The notes: generated from the sequence alone by a model not told the origin. 64,000 nucleotides of DNA from Streptomyces griseus subsp. griseus (GCF_003610995.1 NZ_CP032543.1:372001-436000), one strand, 5' to 3'. Positions 27,515-37,746 are shown, numbered from the stretch's first letter. Translations and numbers: made by a program.

Positions 27515-30500
27515 ATGAGACGCACCCCTCACCGGCTGTCCGGACGCCCGCTCGCGGCGGCCCTGGCAGCCGGACTGCTGGGACTCCTCACCTCCGTTCC
27601 GCAGGCGGCTCCCGCCCCGGCCGGCACCCCCGTCGCGGCCACGGCCGCCGCCGAGGCCACAGCGACCGTCTTCTACTCCACGAAGACCCGCAACTGGTCG
27701 GCGTACCACCTGCATTACGCCCTCGACGGCGGCTCCTGGACCACCGTGCCCGGCAGCCGTATGCAGTCCGCCTGCACCGACTGGGTCAAGTTCACCGTCC
27801 CCCTCGGCGGCGCGAGCGGGCTGAGAGCCGCCTTCAACAACGGCTCGGGCACCTGGGACAACAACGCGGGCCGCGACTACGACCTGGGCACCGGGAACAT
27901 CACCGTCAAGGACGGGGTCGTGGCGCACAGCGACCCGTGCGCGGGCACGGGCCCCGAGGAGCCGGACCCCGGCGGGCCGAACACCGCCTCCGTCTACTAC
28001 GCGACGTCCACCGTCGGCTGGTCCACCGTCAACCTGCACTACCGCCCGCACGGCGGAGCCTGGACGGCGGTCCCGGGCGTCGGCATGGAGGCGGCCTGCG
28101 CGGGCTGGGTGAAGCGGACCGTCGACCTGGGCGGCGCCACCGGCCTCCAGGCCGCGTTCAACAACGGCAACGGGGTCTGGGACAACAACAACGGCGGTGA
28201 CTACACCCTCCCTGCCGGGCTCACCATCGTGCAGGACCGCAAGGTGACCGCCACGGCGAAGGACCCCTGCGCCGCCGAGGAGCCGGACACCGAGGCACCC
28301 TCCGTGCCCACCGGGGCGAGGGCCGCGGCGGACGGGGTGTCCGTCCTGGTGACCTGGGAACCCGCCACCGACAACCGGGGGGTGACGAAATATCAGGTCA
28401 CACGGACCGGCGGCACGAAGGGCACCCTGGTCACCGATGCCGGCTCCACCGTCCTGGCCGACACCGGACTCGAGGCCAGGACCGCCTACCGCTACACCGT
28501 CCGGGCCGTCGACGCCGCCGGGAACGTCTCGGCCGAGTCCGCCCCGGCCACCGCCACCACCGGTGAGAAGCCCACCGCACCGGCGACGGGCACACCGCTG
28601 GGCACCGATCCCCGCAAGGACCCCATCTACTTCGTGCTCACGGCCCGCTTCAACGACGGCGACGCCACGAACAACCGAGGCGGCAGCCAGCACGAGAAGT
28701 CGGGCAACGCGGCCGGCGACGACCCCATGTTCCGGGGGGACTTCAAGGGACTGGTGCAGAAACTCGACTACGTCAAAGGGCTCGGCTTCTCCGCGATCTG
28801 GATCACGCCGGTCGTCCTCAACCGCTCGGACTACGACTACCACGGCTACCACGGCTACGACTTCTACAGGGTCGACCCACGGCTGGAGTCGGCCGGCGCC
28901 TCGTACCAGGATCTCATCAACGCGGCCCACGCCAAGGGCATGAAGATCTACCAGGACATCGTCCACAACCACTCCTCGCGCTGGGGCGCCAAGGGCCTGT
29001 TCACCCCGACGGCGTACGGCGTCCGCGACTCCCAGTGGAGCCGGTACTACGACGAGAGGAACGACGGCTTCGCGTACGACGGCCTCACCGTCGAGCCCAA
29101 GTCGGGGAAGTCGTACTACAACGGCGACCTGTGGTCCACGGCCGAGCCGTCCGGCAACACCTGCGTAGGCTGGGGCACACCCACCGGGCAGACCTCACCG
29201 GAGGGGTACCGGATCTACAACTGCCAGTGGCCGAGCCCCACTTCGGGGATGTTCCCCAAGGCGCTCTACCACAACTGCTGGATCGGGAACTGGGAGGGCG
29301 AGGACTCCCGCTCCTGCTGGCTGCACGACGACCTCGCCGATCTCAACACCGAGAACGCCCAGGTGCAGAACTACCTGATCGGCGCGTACAACAAGTACAT
29401 CGACATGGGCGTCGACGGCTTCCGGCTCGACACGGCGGTGCACATCCCCCGCACCACCTGGAACCGCCGCTTCCTCCCCGCGATCCAGGAGCGGGTAACC
29501 CAGCGGTTCGGCGCCGAGGCGGCGCGGAACTTCTTCGTCTTCGGCGAGGTCGCCGCCTTCGTCAACGACAAGTGGAACCGCGGATCGGTCAACCACTCCG
29601 CGCAGTTCTTCACGTGGAAGGAGCGCAAGGAGTACAGCGCGGACGACGAGAAGGCCGCCCTGGAGATGTACGGCTACGAGCAGCAGCAGGGCACGGCGGC
29701 CCAGCCCGTATCCGACAACGCCTTCCTCAGGGGGAACGCCTACCACGCACCGGACCGCAGCCGGTTCTCCGGGATGAACGTCATCGACATGCGGATGCAC
29801 ATGAACTTCGGTGACGCGGACAACGCCTTCCACAACGGCAAGGACTCCGACGACAGTTACCACGACGCCACCTACAACGTGGTCTACGTCGACAGCCACG
29901 ACTACGGGCCCAACAAGAGCAGCGAGCGGTACGCGGGCGGCACGGACGCGTGGGCCGAGAACATGTCGCTGATGTGGACCTTCCGGGGCATCCCGACGCT
30001 CTACTACGGCTCCGAGATCGAGTTCCAGAAGGGGAAGCGGATCGACTGCGGGCCCACGTGTCCGCTGGCCTCGACCGGACGGGCGTACTTCGGGGACCGG
30101 CTGGCCGGTGAGGTGACGGCGTCCGATTTCGGCAAGGTGGCCTCGGCCACCGGCAAGGTCGCCGACACGCTGGCCGCGCCCCTGGCCCGGCACCTTCAGC
30201 GGCTCAACGAGATCCGGCGCGCGATCCCCGCGCTCCAGATGGGCCAGTACGCGACGGAGGGCATCAGCGGCTCCATGGCGTACAAACGGCGCTACACCGA
30301 CACGGCGAGCGGCACCGACAGCTTCGCCCTGGTGACGGTCTCCGGGAGTGCCACGTACACCGGCATCCCCAACGGCACGTACCAGGACGCCGTGACGGGT
30401 GACACCAAGGTGGTGAGCGGAGGCACGCTCGCGGTCCCGGCCCCCGGGAAGGGGAACCTGCGCGTGTACGTCCTGGACCTCGGCGGGAAGAACGCCGCGC

Positions 30501-30538
30501 CCGGGAAGATCGGCGCTGCGGGCCCGTACCTCAAGTAG
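27515..30538 (+). CDS. secreted GH13 alpha-amylase with two CBM25 and one FN3 domain
   Basis: 1,007-residue exported starch-degrading enzyme. Signal 1-~35; CBM25 starch-binding modules at ~48-145 and ~158-250 (both with WDNN and FNNG landmarks); FN3 ~265-352; then the GH13 barrel. Conserved regions: DIVHNH (~480), GVDGFRLDTAVH (nucleophile Asp ~640), FVFGEVA (acid/base Glu ~678) and YVDSHDYG (~793; Ser replaces the usual Asn before His-Asp). Start after GGAGAC. Monocistronic. The CBMs point to granular starch or glycogen as target. Confidence 0.92.
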   Translation: MRRTPHRLSGRPLAAALAAGLLGLLTSVPQAAPAPAGTPVAATAAAEATATVFYSTKTRNWSAYHLHYALDGGSWTTVPGSRMQSACTDWVKFTVPLGGASGLRAAFNNGSGTWDNNAGRDYDLGTGNITVKDGVVAHSDPCAGTGPEEPDPGGPNTASVYYATSTVGWSTVNLHYRPHGGAWTAVPGVGMEAACAGWVKRTVDLGGATGLQAAFNNGNGVWDNNNGGDYTLPAGLTIVQDRKVTATAKDPCAAEEPDTEAPSVPTGARAAADGVSVLVTWEPATDNRGVTKYQVTRTGGTKGTLVTDAGSTVLADTGLEARTAYRYTVRAVDAAGNVSAESAPATATTGEKPTAPATGTPLGTDPRKDPIYFVLTARFNDGDATNNRGGSQHEKSGNAAGDDPMFRGDFKGLVQKLDYVKGLGFSAIWITPVVLNRSDYDYHGYHGYDFYRVDPRLESAGASYQDLINAAHAKGMKIYQDIVHNHSSRWGAKGLFTPTAYGVRDSQWSRYYDERNDGFAYDGLTVEPKSGKSYYNGDLWSTAEPSGNTCVGWGTPTGQTSPEGYRIYNCQWPSPTSGMFPKALYHNCWIGNWEGEDSRSCWLHDDLADLNTENAQVQNYLIGAYNKYIDMGVDGFRLDTAVHIPRTTWNRRFLPAIQERVTQRFGAEAARNFFVFGEVAAFVNDKWNRGSVNHSAQFFTWKERKEYSADDEKAALEMYGYEQQQGTAAQPVSDNAFLRGNAYHAPDRSRFSGMNVIDMRMHMNFGDADNAFHNGKDSDDSYHDATYNVVYVDSHDYGPNKSSERYAGGTDAWAENMSLMWTFRGIPTLYYGSEIEFQKGKRIDCGPTCPLASTGRAYFGDRLAGEVTASDFGKVASATGKVADTLAAPLARHLQRLNEIRRAIPALQMGQYATEGISGSMAYKRRYTDTASGTDSFALVTVSGSATYTGIPNGTYQDAVTGDTKVVSGGTLAVPAPGKGNLRVYVLDLGGKNAAPGKIGAAGPYLK

Positions 30539-30719
30539 CCGCCTCACCCGGCGACCCGCCGCACCGTGCGCAGCAGGTACTCCCTGCGGTCCGGCGGGTC
30601 GTGGTCGGTGCGCGGGCGGTCCGGAGTCGGGCCGGTCACCGGGCGGTGGCCGTCGGACGCGGACTCCAGGACCCCCTCGGCGCGGGTCGCCCCGGGCAGC
30701 GGGGTCGTCACGCCGTCGG
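30539..30719. other. 181-bp spacer, possible gene remnant
   Basis: Between the amylase stop and the convergent galM stop. A minus-strand frame here reads LHNRLTDGVTTPLPGATRAE and continues to RREYLLRTVRRVAG at 30544. It is not recognisable and has no start or ribosome binding site of its own. No hairpin stands out. Confidence 0.3.
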
Positions 30720-31814
30720 TCAGGCGGTTGTGGAGGGCCGCAACCGGTTTCCCTTCCCGTGCAGATGCGGAAAGCGCCATTCGGTGCGGCTGCGCAGGGT
30801 TTCGCCGGGGCGCAGCACGGTGCTGGGGTGGGCGGGGTGGTTGGGTGAGTCGGGCAGGTGCTGGGTCTCCAGGCAGAGCGAGCCGTGGCGTTCGTGGCGG
30901 CGGCCGGTGCCGTCGGTGAACGCGCTGTCGAGTTGGTTGGCGGTGTAGACCTGGAGCCCCGGTTCGGTGGTCCACAGCTCCAGGGTGCGCCGGTCGCCGG
31001 GGGCGGTGAGGCGGGCGGCGCGGCGGAGGGTGCCGGGGGCCGCCTCGCGCAGTACCCAGCAGTGGTCGAAGCCGCCGGCCAGGGCGAGTTGGGGGTGGGG
31101 GCGGGAGAGGGCGTTCCGTATCGGCTGCGCGGTGGTGAGGTCGAAGGGGGTGCCGGTGACCGGGGCCGGCGGGCCTTCGGGGATGGAGCCCGCGTCGACG
31201 GGGAGGTAGTCGTCGGCATCGACCTGGAGGGTGTGGCCGAGGATGTCGTCGGCGCCGAGGTTGAGGTAGGCGTGGTTGGTGAGGTTGACGACGGTGGGCC
31301 GGTCGGTGACGGCCGTGTACTCCAGGGCGAGCGTGCCGGTGGTGTCCAGGGTGTAGGTGGCGGTGACGTCGAGTGCGCCGGGGAAGCCCATGTCGCCGTC
31401 GGGGCTGTGCAGGGTGAGGCGGAGGACGGCGGCGGAGTCCGTTCGGTCGGCGGTGGCCTGCCAGACCTTGGTGTGGAAGCCGTCCGGGCCGCCGTGCAGG
31501 GCGTGGCCCCGGTCGTTGGCGGGGATGTGGTGCGTGGTGCCGTCGAGGGTGAAGCGGCCGTGGGCGATGCGGTTGGCGTACCGGCCGACGATCGCCCCGA
31601 AGTAGGGGTTCTTGTCGGTGTAGTCGTCGAGGGCGGGCAGCGAGCGGACGACCGGGCCGGGGGCGCCGTCGGTGTCCGGCACGGTGAGGCTGTGCAGGAC
31701 ACCGCCGTAGGTGAGGATCCCGGCCCGTACGCCGGTGCCGGAGTCCAGGGTCCAGAGGTCGGTGTCGCTCTTCCCGTGGGCGCGGCCGAACGGTTTGCGG
31801 TGCACGGTGGGCAT
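30720..31814 (-). CDS. galM: aldose 1-epimerase (galactose mutarotase family)
   Basis: 364-residue beta-sandwich mutarotase that interconverts alpha and beta anomers of free aldoses. Catalytic His in NLTNHAYLNL and general-base Glu in CLETQHLPDSPNHP are in place; HALHGGPDGFH gives the other conserved His. No signal peptide, so cytosolic. It is the last gene of the furanose-import operon, 28 bp after the LacI stop; AAGGACTCCTC precedes the ATG. In this setting it would feed imported arabinose or galactose into central metabolism. Confidence 0.9.
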   Translation of the reverse strand: MPTVHRKPFGRAHGKSDTDLWTLDSGTGVRAGILTYGGVLHSLTVPDTDGAPGPVVRSLPALDDYTDKNPYFGAIVGRYANRIAHGRFTLDGTTHHIPANDRGHALHGGPDGFHTKVWQATADRTDSAAVLRLTLHSPDGDMGFPGALDVTATYTLDTTGTLALEYTAVTDRPTVVNLTNHAYLNLGADDILGHTLQVDADDYLPVDAGSIPEGPPAPVTGTPFDLTTAQPIRNALSRPHPQLALAGGFDHCWVLREAAPGTLRRAARLTAPGDRRTLELWTTEPGLQVYTANQLDSAFTDGTGRRHERHGSLCLETQHLPDSPNHPAHPSTVLRPGETLRSRTEWRFPHLHGKGNRLRPSTTA

Positions 31815-31842
31815 GAGGAGTCCTTGGGGGTGCGGACGACGT

Positions 31843-32862
31843 CTAGCGGGAGTGGCGGGGTCCGGTGGATTCGCGGAGGACGAGGCGGTAGCCGGGGCGG
31901 GGCCGCCGGGGTTCGGCGACCGGGGTGCCGGCGAGGCGTTCGACGAGGCTGTCGACGGCGAGCCGGGCGATGGCCGCCTTGTCGGGCGCGATGGTGGTGA
32001 GGGTGGTGGACCCGTACCGGCTCTCCTCGATGTCGTCGAAGCCGACGACGGCGATGTCGCCCGGGATGGTCAGGCCGCGCTCGGTGATGGTGCGCATGGC
32101 GCCGATGGCGATCATGTCGTTGTACGCGAACACGGCGTCGGGCCGCTCGCCCCGGTCGAGGAGCGAGGCCATGGCGGCGGCGCCGTCCTCCCTGCCGTAG
32201 CCGTCGGTGACGACGACGAGGGACTCGTCGGGGGTGATGCCGGAGGCGGCCAGCTCCTCGCGCCAGCCGCGCAACCGGAGGTGGGCGGGCTGGCGTTCCT
32301 GTCCGGTACGGGAGCCGAGGAAGGCGATCCGGCGGTGGCCGTGGGCGATGAGGTGGGCGACGGCCTCCCGGGCGGCGGCCACGTTGTCGATGGCGATGTG
32401 GTCGTACGGGGCCTCGTACTCCCGCTCCCCCAGCAGCACCAGCGGCGCCGTCTCCGTCCGGGCCATCAGGTCCTCGGTCTCCAGGTGGATGGGGCTGAGG
32501 ATGAGTCCGTCGATGACATGGGACCGGAACCCCTGGCTGACCAGCAGCTCCTTCTCGCGCAGACCTCCGGTGTGGTCGACCAGGACCGTGTAGTCGTGCC
32601 GGGCGGCGGCGTCGACGACCTCACCGGCCAGCTCCGCGAAGTACGGGTTGCCGAACTCGGGTACGGCCAGCGCGATGATGCCGGTGCGGCCCTTGCGCAG
32701 ATGGCGGGCGGTGAGGTTCGGCCGGTAGCCGAGCTCGTCGATGGCCTGCTGCACCTTGGCCCGCATCTTGGGGGTGACGTGCTGGTAGTTGTTGACCACG
32801 TTCGACACGGTCTTGATGGACACGCCCGCCCGTTGAGCTACGTCCTTGAGGCTGACGCCCAC
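31843..32862 (-). CDS. LacI-family transcriptional regulator
   Basis: 339-residue repressor with HTH KDVAQRAGVSIKTVSNVVNN, hinge, and a sugar-binding core (GIIALAVPEFGNPYFAELAG ... DAVFAYNDMIAIGAMRTITE). It sits between the second permease and galM on the same strand. It probably senses the imported sugar and represses both the importer operon and the divergent hydrolases through the CAACGTT-centred sites at 37917 and 38108 (inference). Confidence 0.88.
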   Translation of the reverse strand: MGVSLKDVAQRAGVSIKTVSNVVNNYQHVTPKMRAKVQQAIDELGYRPNLTARHLRKGRTGIIALAVPEFGNPYFAELAGEVVDAAARHDYTVLVDHTGGLREKELLVSQGFRSHVIDGLILSPIHLETEDLMARTETAPLVLLGEREYEAPYDHIAIDNVAAAREAVAHLIAHGHRRIAFLGSRTGQERQPAHLRLRGWREELAASGITPDESLVVVTDGYGREDGAAAMASLLDRGERPDAVFAYNDMIAIGAMRTITERGLTIPGDIAVVGFDDIEESRYGSTTLTTIAPDKAAIARLAVDSLVERLAGTPVAEPRRPRPGYRLVLRESTGPRHSR

Positions 32863-32919
32863 GGCACTCCTTGTACTCGGTTCGACTCGTCCCTGCCCGG
32901 TCCGCCTGGTCCGTCCGGT

Positions 32920-33966
32920 TCAGGTGGTTCTCCGGCTGCGCGCGAGGTAACGCTGCGCCACCACGACAACGATAAGGAAGCCGCCGCTGACCACCGATTG
33001 GTACGAGGAGTTGAGCGAGCCGATCTGGTTGATGAGGTTCTGGATCACGGCGAGCAGCAGGACGCCCCAGAGGGTCCCGCTGATCGATCCGGCGCCGCCG
33101 ATGAGGAGCGTGCCGCCGATGACGACGGCGGAGATCGCGTCCAGCTCCATGCCGACGCCGACGATGGTGACGCCGGAGGAGAGGCGGGCGGCGTTCAGCG
33201 CTCCGGCGAGTCCGGCGAGCAGTCCGCTGAGCGTGTAGACGAGGATCTTCGTACGGGCGACGGGCAGGCCCATCAGGGTGGCCGCGTCGCTGCTGCCGCC
33301 GACGGCGAACAGGGTCTGCCCGAACGAGGTCCGCTGGAGCAGCAGTCCGCCGACGCCGAAGAGGACGAGGGCGACGAGGATCGGGTGGCCGAAGCCCCAG
33401 ACGCTGCCCTGGCCGAGTTCGGCGAACGCGGAGTCCTTGGGGACGAGGTAGGTGGTGGCGCCCTCGTCGGTGAAGGCGAGGAGGATGCCGCGCGCCGCGA
33501 GGAGGGAGGCGAGCGTGACGATGAAGGGTGCCATGTTCGCGCGGGCGATGAGGAGGCCGTTGACCAGCCCGATCGCGGAGCAGACCACGAGGGGGACGAG
33601 CAGCGCGGCGAGGAAGCCCCACTGCGAGGCCCAGGCCGCCAGGACTCCCCCGAGGGCGAAGACGGAGCCCACGGAGAGGTCGATGCCACCGGTGATGATG
33701 ACCAGCGTCATGCCGAGGGCGACGATCGCGAGGAACGATGCCTGGACGGTGACGCCCCGGGCATTGTCGACGCTGGCGAAGGTCGGATAGACGAACGAGG
33801 CGATGAGGATCACGGTCAGCAGGACCGCGAGGACGCCTTGCCGCTGGACGAGTTCGCCGATACGGGAGCCGGTGGAGCGCTCGGGCCGGGGCTCGGGGCG
33901 GGAGGGCGTGTTCTTGAGGGGCGCCGGCACCTGGGGGGCCAGGGCGGCGGGGGTGGTGTTCTTCAT
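32920..33966 (-). CDS. sugar ABC transporter permease (YjfF/RbsC family)
   Basis: 348-residue BPD_transp_2 permease with about ten helices; the family landmark GMTLVIITGGIDLSVGSVFALGG is clear (residues ~85-107). It overlaps the preceding permease by 4 bp (ATGA). Together with that protein it forms an asymmetric membrane pair, as in the E. coli ytfQ-ytfR-ytfT-yjfF galactofuranose importer, where YjfF is the last subunit encoded. Confidence 0.9.
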   Translation of the reverse strand: MKNTTPAALAPQVPAPLKNTPSRPEPRPERSTGSRIGELVQRQGVLAVLLTVILIASFVYPTFASVDNARGVTVQASFLAIVALGMTLVIITGGIDLSVGSVFALGGVLAAWASQWGFLAALLVPLVVCSAIGLVNGLLIARANMAPFIVTLASLLAARGILLAFTDEGATTYLVPKDSAFAELGQGSVWGFGHPILVALVLFGVGGLLLQRTSFGQTLFAVGGSSDAATLMGLPVARTKILVYTLSGLLAGLAGALNAARLSSGVTIVGVGMELDAISAVVIGGTLLIGGAGSISGTLWGVLLLAVIQNLINQIGSLNSSYQSVVSGGFLIVVVVAQRYLARSRRTT

Positions 33967-34940
33967 CGGGACCGACGCTCCCGGGCGACGTAGACGGCGG
34001 CGATGATGATGGCCGCCTGGGCGATCTGTGCGGTGGAGTCGGGCAGGTCGTGCTTGACGAGGGTGGCGCGCAGCAGCTGCATCAGCAGGGCGCCCGCGAC
34101 GGTGCCGAGCACCCGGATGGAGCCCCCGTTGAGCGGGGTGCCGCCGACGACGACGGCCGTGATGGCGGAGAGCTCCATGAGGGTGCCGAGCGAGGACGGG
34201 TCGCTGGCGGTGAGCCGGGCGGTGGCGAGGATGCCGGCGAGCGCGGCCATCGTGCCGCAGAGGACGTAGACGCCGATCAGAACGCGTTTGACGGGCAGTC
34301 CGGACAGTCCGGCGGCGGCCCGGTTGCCGCCGATGGCGACGATCTGGCGGCCGAAGGTGGTGCGCTGCACCAGGAACGCGACGGCCAGCGCGAGCACGCC
34401 CGCGATGAGGACGACGAGCGGGATGCCGAGGAAGGAGCCGGTGCCGAGCGCCAGGATGTCGGGGTTGACGATCTGCTTGAGCTGGCCGTCCGCCATCACC
34501 AGGGCCAGGCCCCGGCCGCCGACGAACAGGGCGAGGGTCGCCACGATGGGTTGCAGCCCGACGAGCGAGACGAGCGTCCCGTTGATCGCGCCGACCACCG
34601 CACCGGCGAGCAGCGCGATCAGGAGCGCGGGGACCAGGCCGTAGCCGAGGTAGAGCGGCAGCAGGGCGGCGGCGAGCGCCATGGTGGAGCCGACGGAGAG
34701 ATCGATGCCCTCGGTGCCGATGACCAGGGCCATGCCGAGCGCGACGATGACGATGGGGGCGACCTGGACGAGCTGGGTGCGCAGGTTGTCGGCCGTCATG
34801 AAGTGCTCGGTGAACAGGGCGTTGAAGAGCAGGACGACGGCGACGGCCGCGTACACGCCGTACTCCTGGTACCAGGCGGGGTCGCGCAGCCGGGCCAGTG
34901 GCTTCGCGGGGCGTGGCAGGGTGGCCTGGGGGGTGGTCAT
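33963..34940 (-). CDS. sugar ABC transporter permease (YtfT/RbsC family)
   Basis: 325-residue permease of the same family (GMALVIGTEGIDLSVGSTMA). Its ATG overlaps the ATPase stop (ATGA), and its stop overlaps the next permease. A two-permease arrangement with one double ATPase is characteristic of furanose and some pentose importers. Confidence 0.9.
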   Translation of the reverse strand: MTTPQATLPRPAKPLARLRDPAWYQEYGVYAAVAVVLLFNALFTEHFMTADNLRTQLVQVAPIVIVALGMALVIGTEGIDLSVGSTMALAAALLPLYLGYGLVPALLIALLAGAVVGAINGTLVSLVGLQPIVATLALFVGGRGLALVMADGQLKQIVNPDILALGTGSFLGIPLVVLIAGVLALAVAFLVQRTTFGRQIVAIGGNRAAAGLSGLPVKRVLIGVYVLCGTMAALAGILATARLTASDPSSLGTLMELSAITAVVVGGTPLNGGSIRVLGTVAGALLMQLLRATLVKHDLPDSTAQIAQAAIIIAAVYVARERRSR

Positions 34941-36574
34941 CGGGGGTCCTCCTGGCCGTTCGCCGGGGCTTTCCCGTCGGCGTCGGCCTCGTGGCTGCGG
35001 TCGGCGGGCTCGGCGGCGGGCGTGTGGTCGGCGAGCACTTCGAGGAGGCGGCTCTCCTCCACCTCGTCACCGGCGAGTTCACCGGCGACGGCGCCGCCGC
35101 GCAGCACGACGATGCGGTCGGCGCCCTCGATGAGCTCCTCGATGTCGGAGGAGATCAGCAGCACGGCGAGGCCTTCGCGGGCGAGGTCGTCGATGAGGCT
35201 CTGCACCTCGGCCTTGGCGCCGACGTCGATGCCCCGGGTCGGCTCGTCGAGGAGCAGCACCTTGGGTTCCAGACAGAGCCACCGGGCGAGGAGTACCTTC
35301 TGCTGGTTGCCGCCGGAGAGTTCGCCGACCTTCTGCTCGGGGCTGGAGGCCTTGATCCTCAGCCGCTCCATGAAGATGTCGACGATGCGGTCCTGCTTCT
35401 CGCGGGAGACGATCCCGGCGCGGGAGAGCCGGGGCATCGCGGCGAGCACGATGTTCTCGCGCACGGAGAGCTGGGGGATGATCCCTTCGGCCTTGCGGTC
35501 CTCCGGGAGCATGCTGATGCCCGCGCGGATGGCGGCGGCCGGGGTGGGGCGGCCGATGCGCTTGCCGTCGACGGTGATCTCGCCGCCGTCCAGGGACAGC
35601 GCGCCGGTCAGCGCCTTGGCGGTCTCGCTGCGCCCGGAGCCCAGCAGCCCGCCGAGTCCCAGCACCTCACCTCCGTACAGCTGGAGGGATATGTCGTGCA
35701 GTTGGTGGCGGCGGTCGAGGCCGGTGGCGGTGAGGACGGGGGTGCGGGCCACGTCGTGCCCGGCGGCGTCGAAGCTGGTGAGGCCCTCGCGGCGGACCTC
35801 GGCGAGGTCGCGGCCGAGCATCATCGAGACGAGCCGCATCCGGTCCAGGTCGGCCAGGTCGCCGGTGTGGATGTGGCGGCCGTCGCGCAGGACGGTGACC
35901 CGGTCGCAGATGCGGTAGAGCTCGTCCATGCGGTGGCTGACGTAGAGGACGGCGATGCCCTGGCCGCGCAGGTTCTCGATGACCCGGAAGAGGGTCTCGA
36001 CCTCGCGGGGCTCCAGCGAGGAGGTGGGTTCGTCCATGATGACGACCTGCGCCTGTACGGAGACGGCGCGGGCGAGGGCCACCATCTGCTGGGTGCCGAT
36101 CCCCAGGGTGTGCAGGGGGCGTTTGGGGTCGACGCGGACGCCGAAACCGTCGAGGAGTTCGGTGGTCTCGCGGTTCATCCGGGCGAAGTCGATGAGGCCG
36201 AAACGGTTCTTCGGCTCGCGGCCCAGGAAGATGTTGCGCGCCACGCTCATCAGCGGGACGAGGTTGACCTCCTGGTAGATGGTGGAGATCCCGGCCTGCT
36301 GCGCCTCGAAGGGCCGGGCGAAGCGGACGGGCTCGCCCGCCACCCGTATCTCGCCGTCGTCGCTCTGGTAGACGCCGGTCAGCACCTTGATGAGGGTGGA
36401 CTTGCCAGCCCCGTTCTCGCCGACGAGCGCGTGGGTCTCCCCGGCGCGCAGCGAGAAGGAGACGCCGTCCAGGGCGACGACGCCGGGGAACCGCTTGCTG
36501 ACCGAGCGGGCTTCGAGCACGGGTTCCGCGACGGCGGTCTCCGCGTGCCGGGGTGTCGCTTCGGTGGGTGCCAT
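34937..36574 (-). CDS. sugar ABC transporter ATPase, duplicated (YtfR/RbsA-type)
   Basis: 545-residue protein with two ABC cassettes. Cassette 1: Walker A GENGAGKST (~52-60), signature LGIGTQQMVALARA, Walker B VVIMDEPTSSL. Cassette 2 has a degenerate Walker A (GLLGSGRSETAKAL) but a normal signature LSGGNQQKVLLAR and VLLLDEPTRGID, as in RbsA and YtfR, where only one site hydrolyses ATP well. It follows the binding-protein gene by 86 bp and is coupled to the permeases downstream. Confidence 0.92.
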   Translation of the reverse strand: MAPTEATPRHAETAVAEPVLEARSVSKRFPGVVALDGVSFSLRAGETHALVGENGAGKSTLIKVLTGVYQSDDGEIRVAGEPVRFARPFEAQQAGISTIYQEVNLVPLMSVARNIFLGREPKNRFGLIDFARMNRETTELLDGFGVRVDPKRPLHTLGIGTQQMVALARAVSVQAQVVIMDEPTSSLEPREVETLFRVIENLRGQGIAVLYVSHRMDELYRICDRVTVLRDGRHIHTGDLADLDRMRLVSMMLGRDLAEVRREGLTSFDAAGHDVARTPVLTATGLDRRHQLHDISLQLYGGEVLGLGGLLGSGRSETAKALTGALSLDGGEITVDGKRIGRPTPAAAIRAGISMLPEDRKAEGIIPQLSVRENIVLAAMPRLSRAGIVSREKQDRIVDIFMERLRIKASSPEQKVGELSGGNQQKVLLARWLCLEPKVLLLDEPTRGIDVGAKAEVQSLIDDLAREGLAVLLISSDIEELIEGADRIVVLRGGAVAGELAGDEVEESRLLEVLADHTPAAEPADRSHEADADGKAPANGQEDPR

Positions 36575-36660
36575 GGATCCTGGCCTTCCGGTGTTACGGG
36601 AATGGGGCCGGGCCGCCGTGAGCGCCGGGGGCGTCGCGGCGGCCGGCCGTCCGGTCGGGG

Positions 36661-37746
36661 TCAGTAGGCTCCGCCGAGCGAGTCCTTGGCGTTGGCCTCG
36701 TCGTACTCCCGGTCGGTGATGATGACGTTCTCGGGGATCTCCTCACCGGCGTAGAACTTCTGCGCGGTGGCGAAGGCGAGCGGGCCGAAGCGCGGGTTGG
36801 ACTCGATGACCGCGTTGTACTCGCCGTTGGCCAGGGCCTGGACGGCGTTGCGGGTGCCGTCGACCGAGACGATCTTGACGTCCTTGCCGGGCTTCTTGCC
36901 GGCCGCCTTGATCGCGGTGAGGGCGCCGAGGCCCATCTCGTCGTTCTCGGCGTAGACGGCGGTGATGTCGGGCTTGGACTGGATGAGCTGCTCCATGACC
37001 TGCTGGCCCTTGTCGCGGGCGAACTCGCCGGTCTGCTGGGCGACGATCTCCAGGCCGGGCGCCTCGGCCTTCACCTGGTCGACGAAGCCCTTGGTGCGGT
37101 CGGTGGTGACGTTGTTGCCGGAGGCGCCGAGCAGGATCGCGACCTTGCCCTTGCCGCCGGTCACCTTGATCATCGCATCGGCGGCGCGCTTGCCCTGCTC
37201 CACGAAGTCGGAGCCGAGGAAGGCCACATAGTCCTTGCAGGCGGTGGAGTTCACCTTGCGGTCGATGGTGAGGACCGGCACCTTCTTGGCTGCCGCCGCC
37301 TTCAAGGCGGGCTCCAGACCGTCGGAGTTGAGCGGCGCGACGATGAGGAACTGGGCACCCTGCGACAGCATGTCCTGGATGTCGCTGATCTGCTTGGAGA
37401 GCTGGGACTGCGCGTTGGTGGTGAGGAGCTTCTTCACGCCGATCTTCTTCGCCTCGTCCTTGATGGACTGGGTCTCGGCGATCCGGAACGGGTTGGCCTC
37501 CTTCTCCGACTGGGAGAAGCCGACCACGGCGTTCTTCAGGTCCAGCTTCGGCGCGCCGTAGGTCTCCAGCGAGCAGCCCGAACCGGAGGTGGAGTCGGGG
37601 GACTTGGCTTCCTGGGCACCCTGGCTGCTGTCGCCGCCCGCGTTGTTCGAGGTCTCCGACTTGGCGCAGCCGGCGGCGGCCAGCGTGGCGGTGGCGGCGA
37701 GGAGGCAGGCCACGGCGAGGGTACGGGGTCGACGCTGGATCATCAT
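36661..37746 (-). CDS. sugar-binding lipoprotein (YtfQ-like, furanose importer)
   Basis: 361-residue substrate-binding lipoprotein. The signal ends at lipobox AAGC (Cys ~27), followed by a Ser/Gly linker and the Peripla_BP_4 fold (VVGFSQSEKEANPFRIAETQ, QFLIVAPLNSDGLEPALKAA, VYAENDEMGLGALTAIKAAG). The N-terminal GFSQSE..NPFR..ET segment is like galactofuranose-binding YtfQ. The start is the first of two adjacent ATGs at 37746, with AAGGAG ten bases upstream. First gene of the minus-strand operon, divergent from the GH127 gene. Arabinofuranose or galactofuranose is the expected ligand (inference from neighbours). Confidence 0.9.
   Translation of the reverse strand: MMIQRRPRTLAVACLLAATATLAAAGCAKSETSNNAGGDSSQGAQEAKSPDSTSGSGCSLETYGAPKLDLKNAVVGFSQSEKEANPFRIAETQSIKDEAKKIGVKKLLTTNAQSQLSKQISDIQDMLSQGAQFLIVAPLNSDGLEPALKAAAAKKVPVLTIDRKVNSTACKDYVAFLGSDFVEQGKRAADAMIKVTGGKGKVAILLGASGNNVTTDRTKGFVDQVKAEAPGLEIVAQQTGEFARDKGQQVMEQLIQSKPDITAVYAENDEMGLGALTAIKAAGKKPGKDVKIVSVDGTRNAVQALANGEYNAVIESNPRFGPLAFATAQKFYAGEEIPENVIITDREYDEANAKDSLGGAY

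Noticed and set aside
30544..30975. Minus-strand 143-codon frame as a gene
   Set aside because: It mostly overlaps galM in another frame, and the unique part has no recognisable motif.
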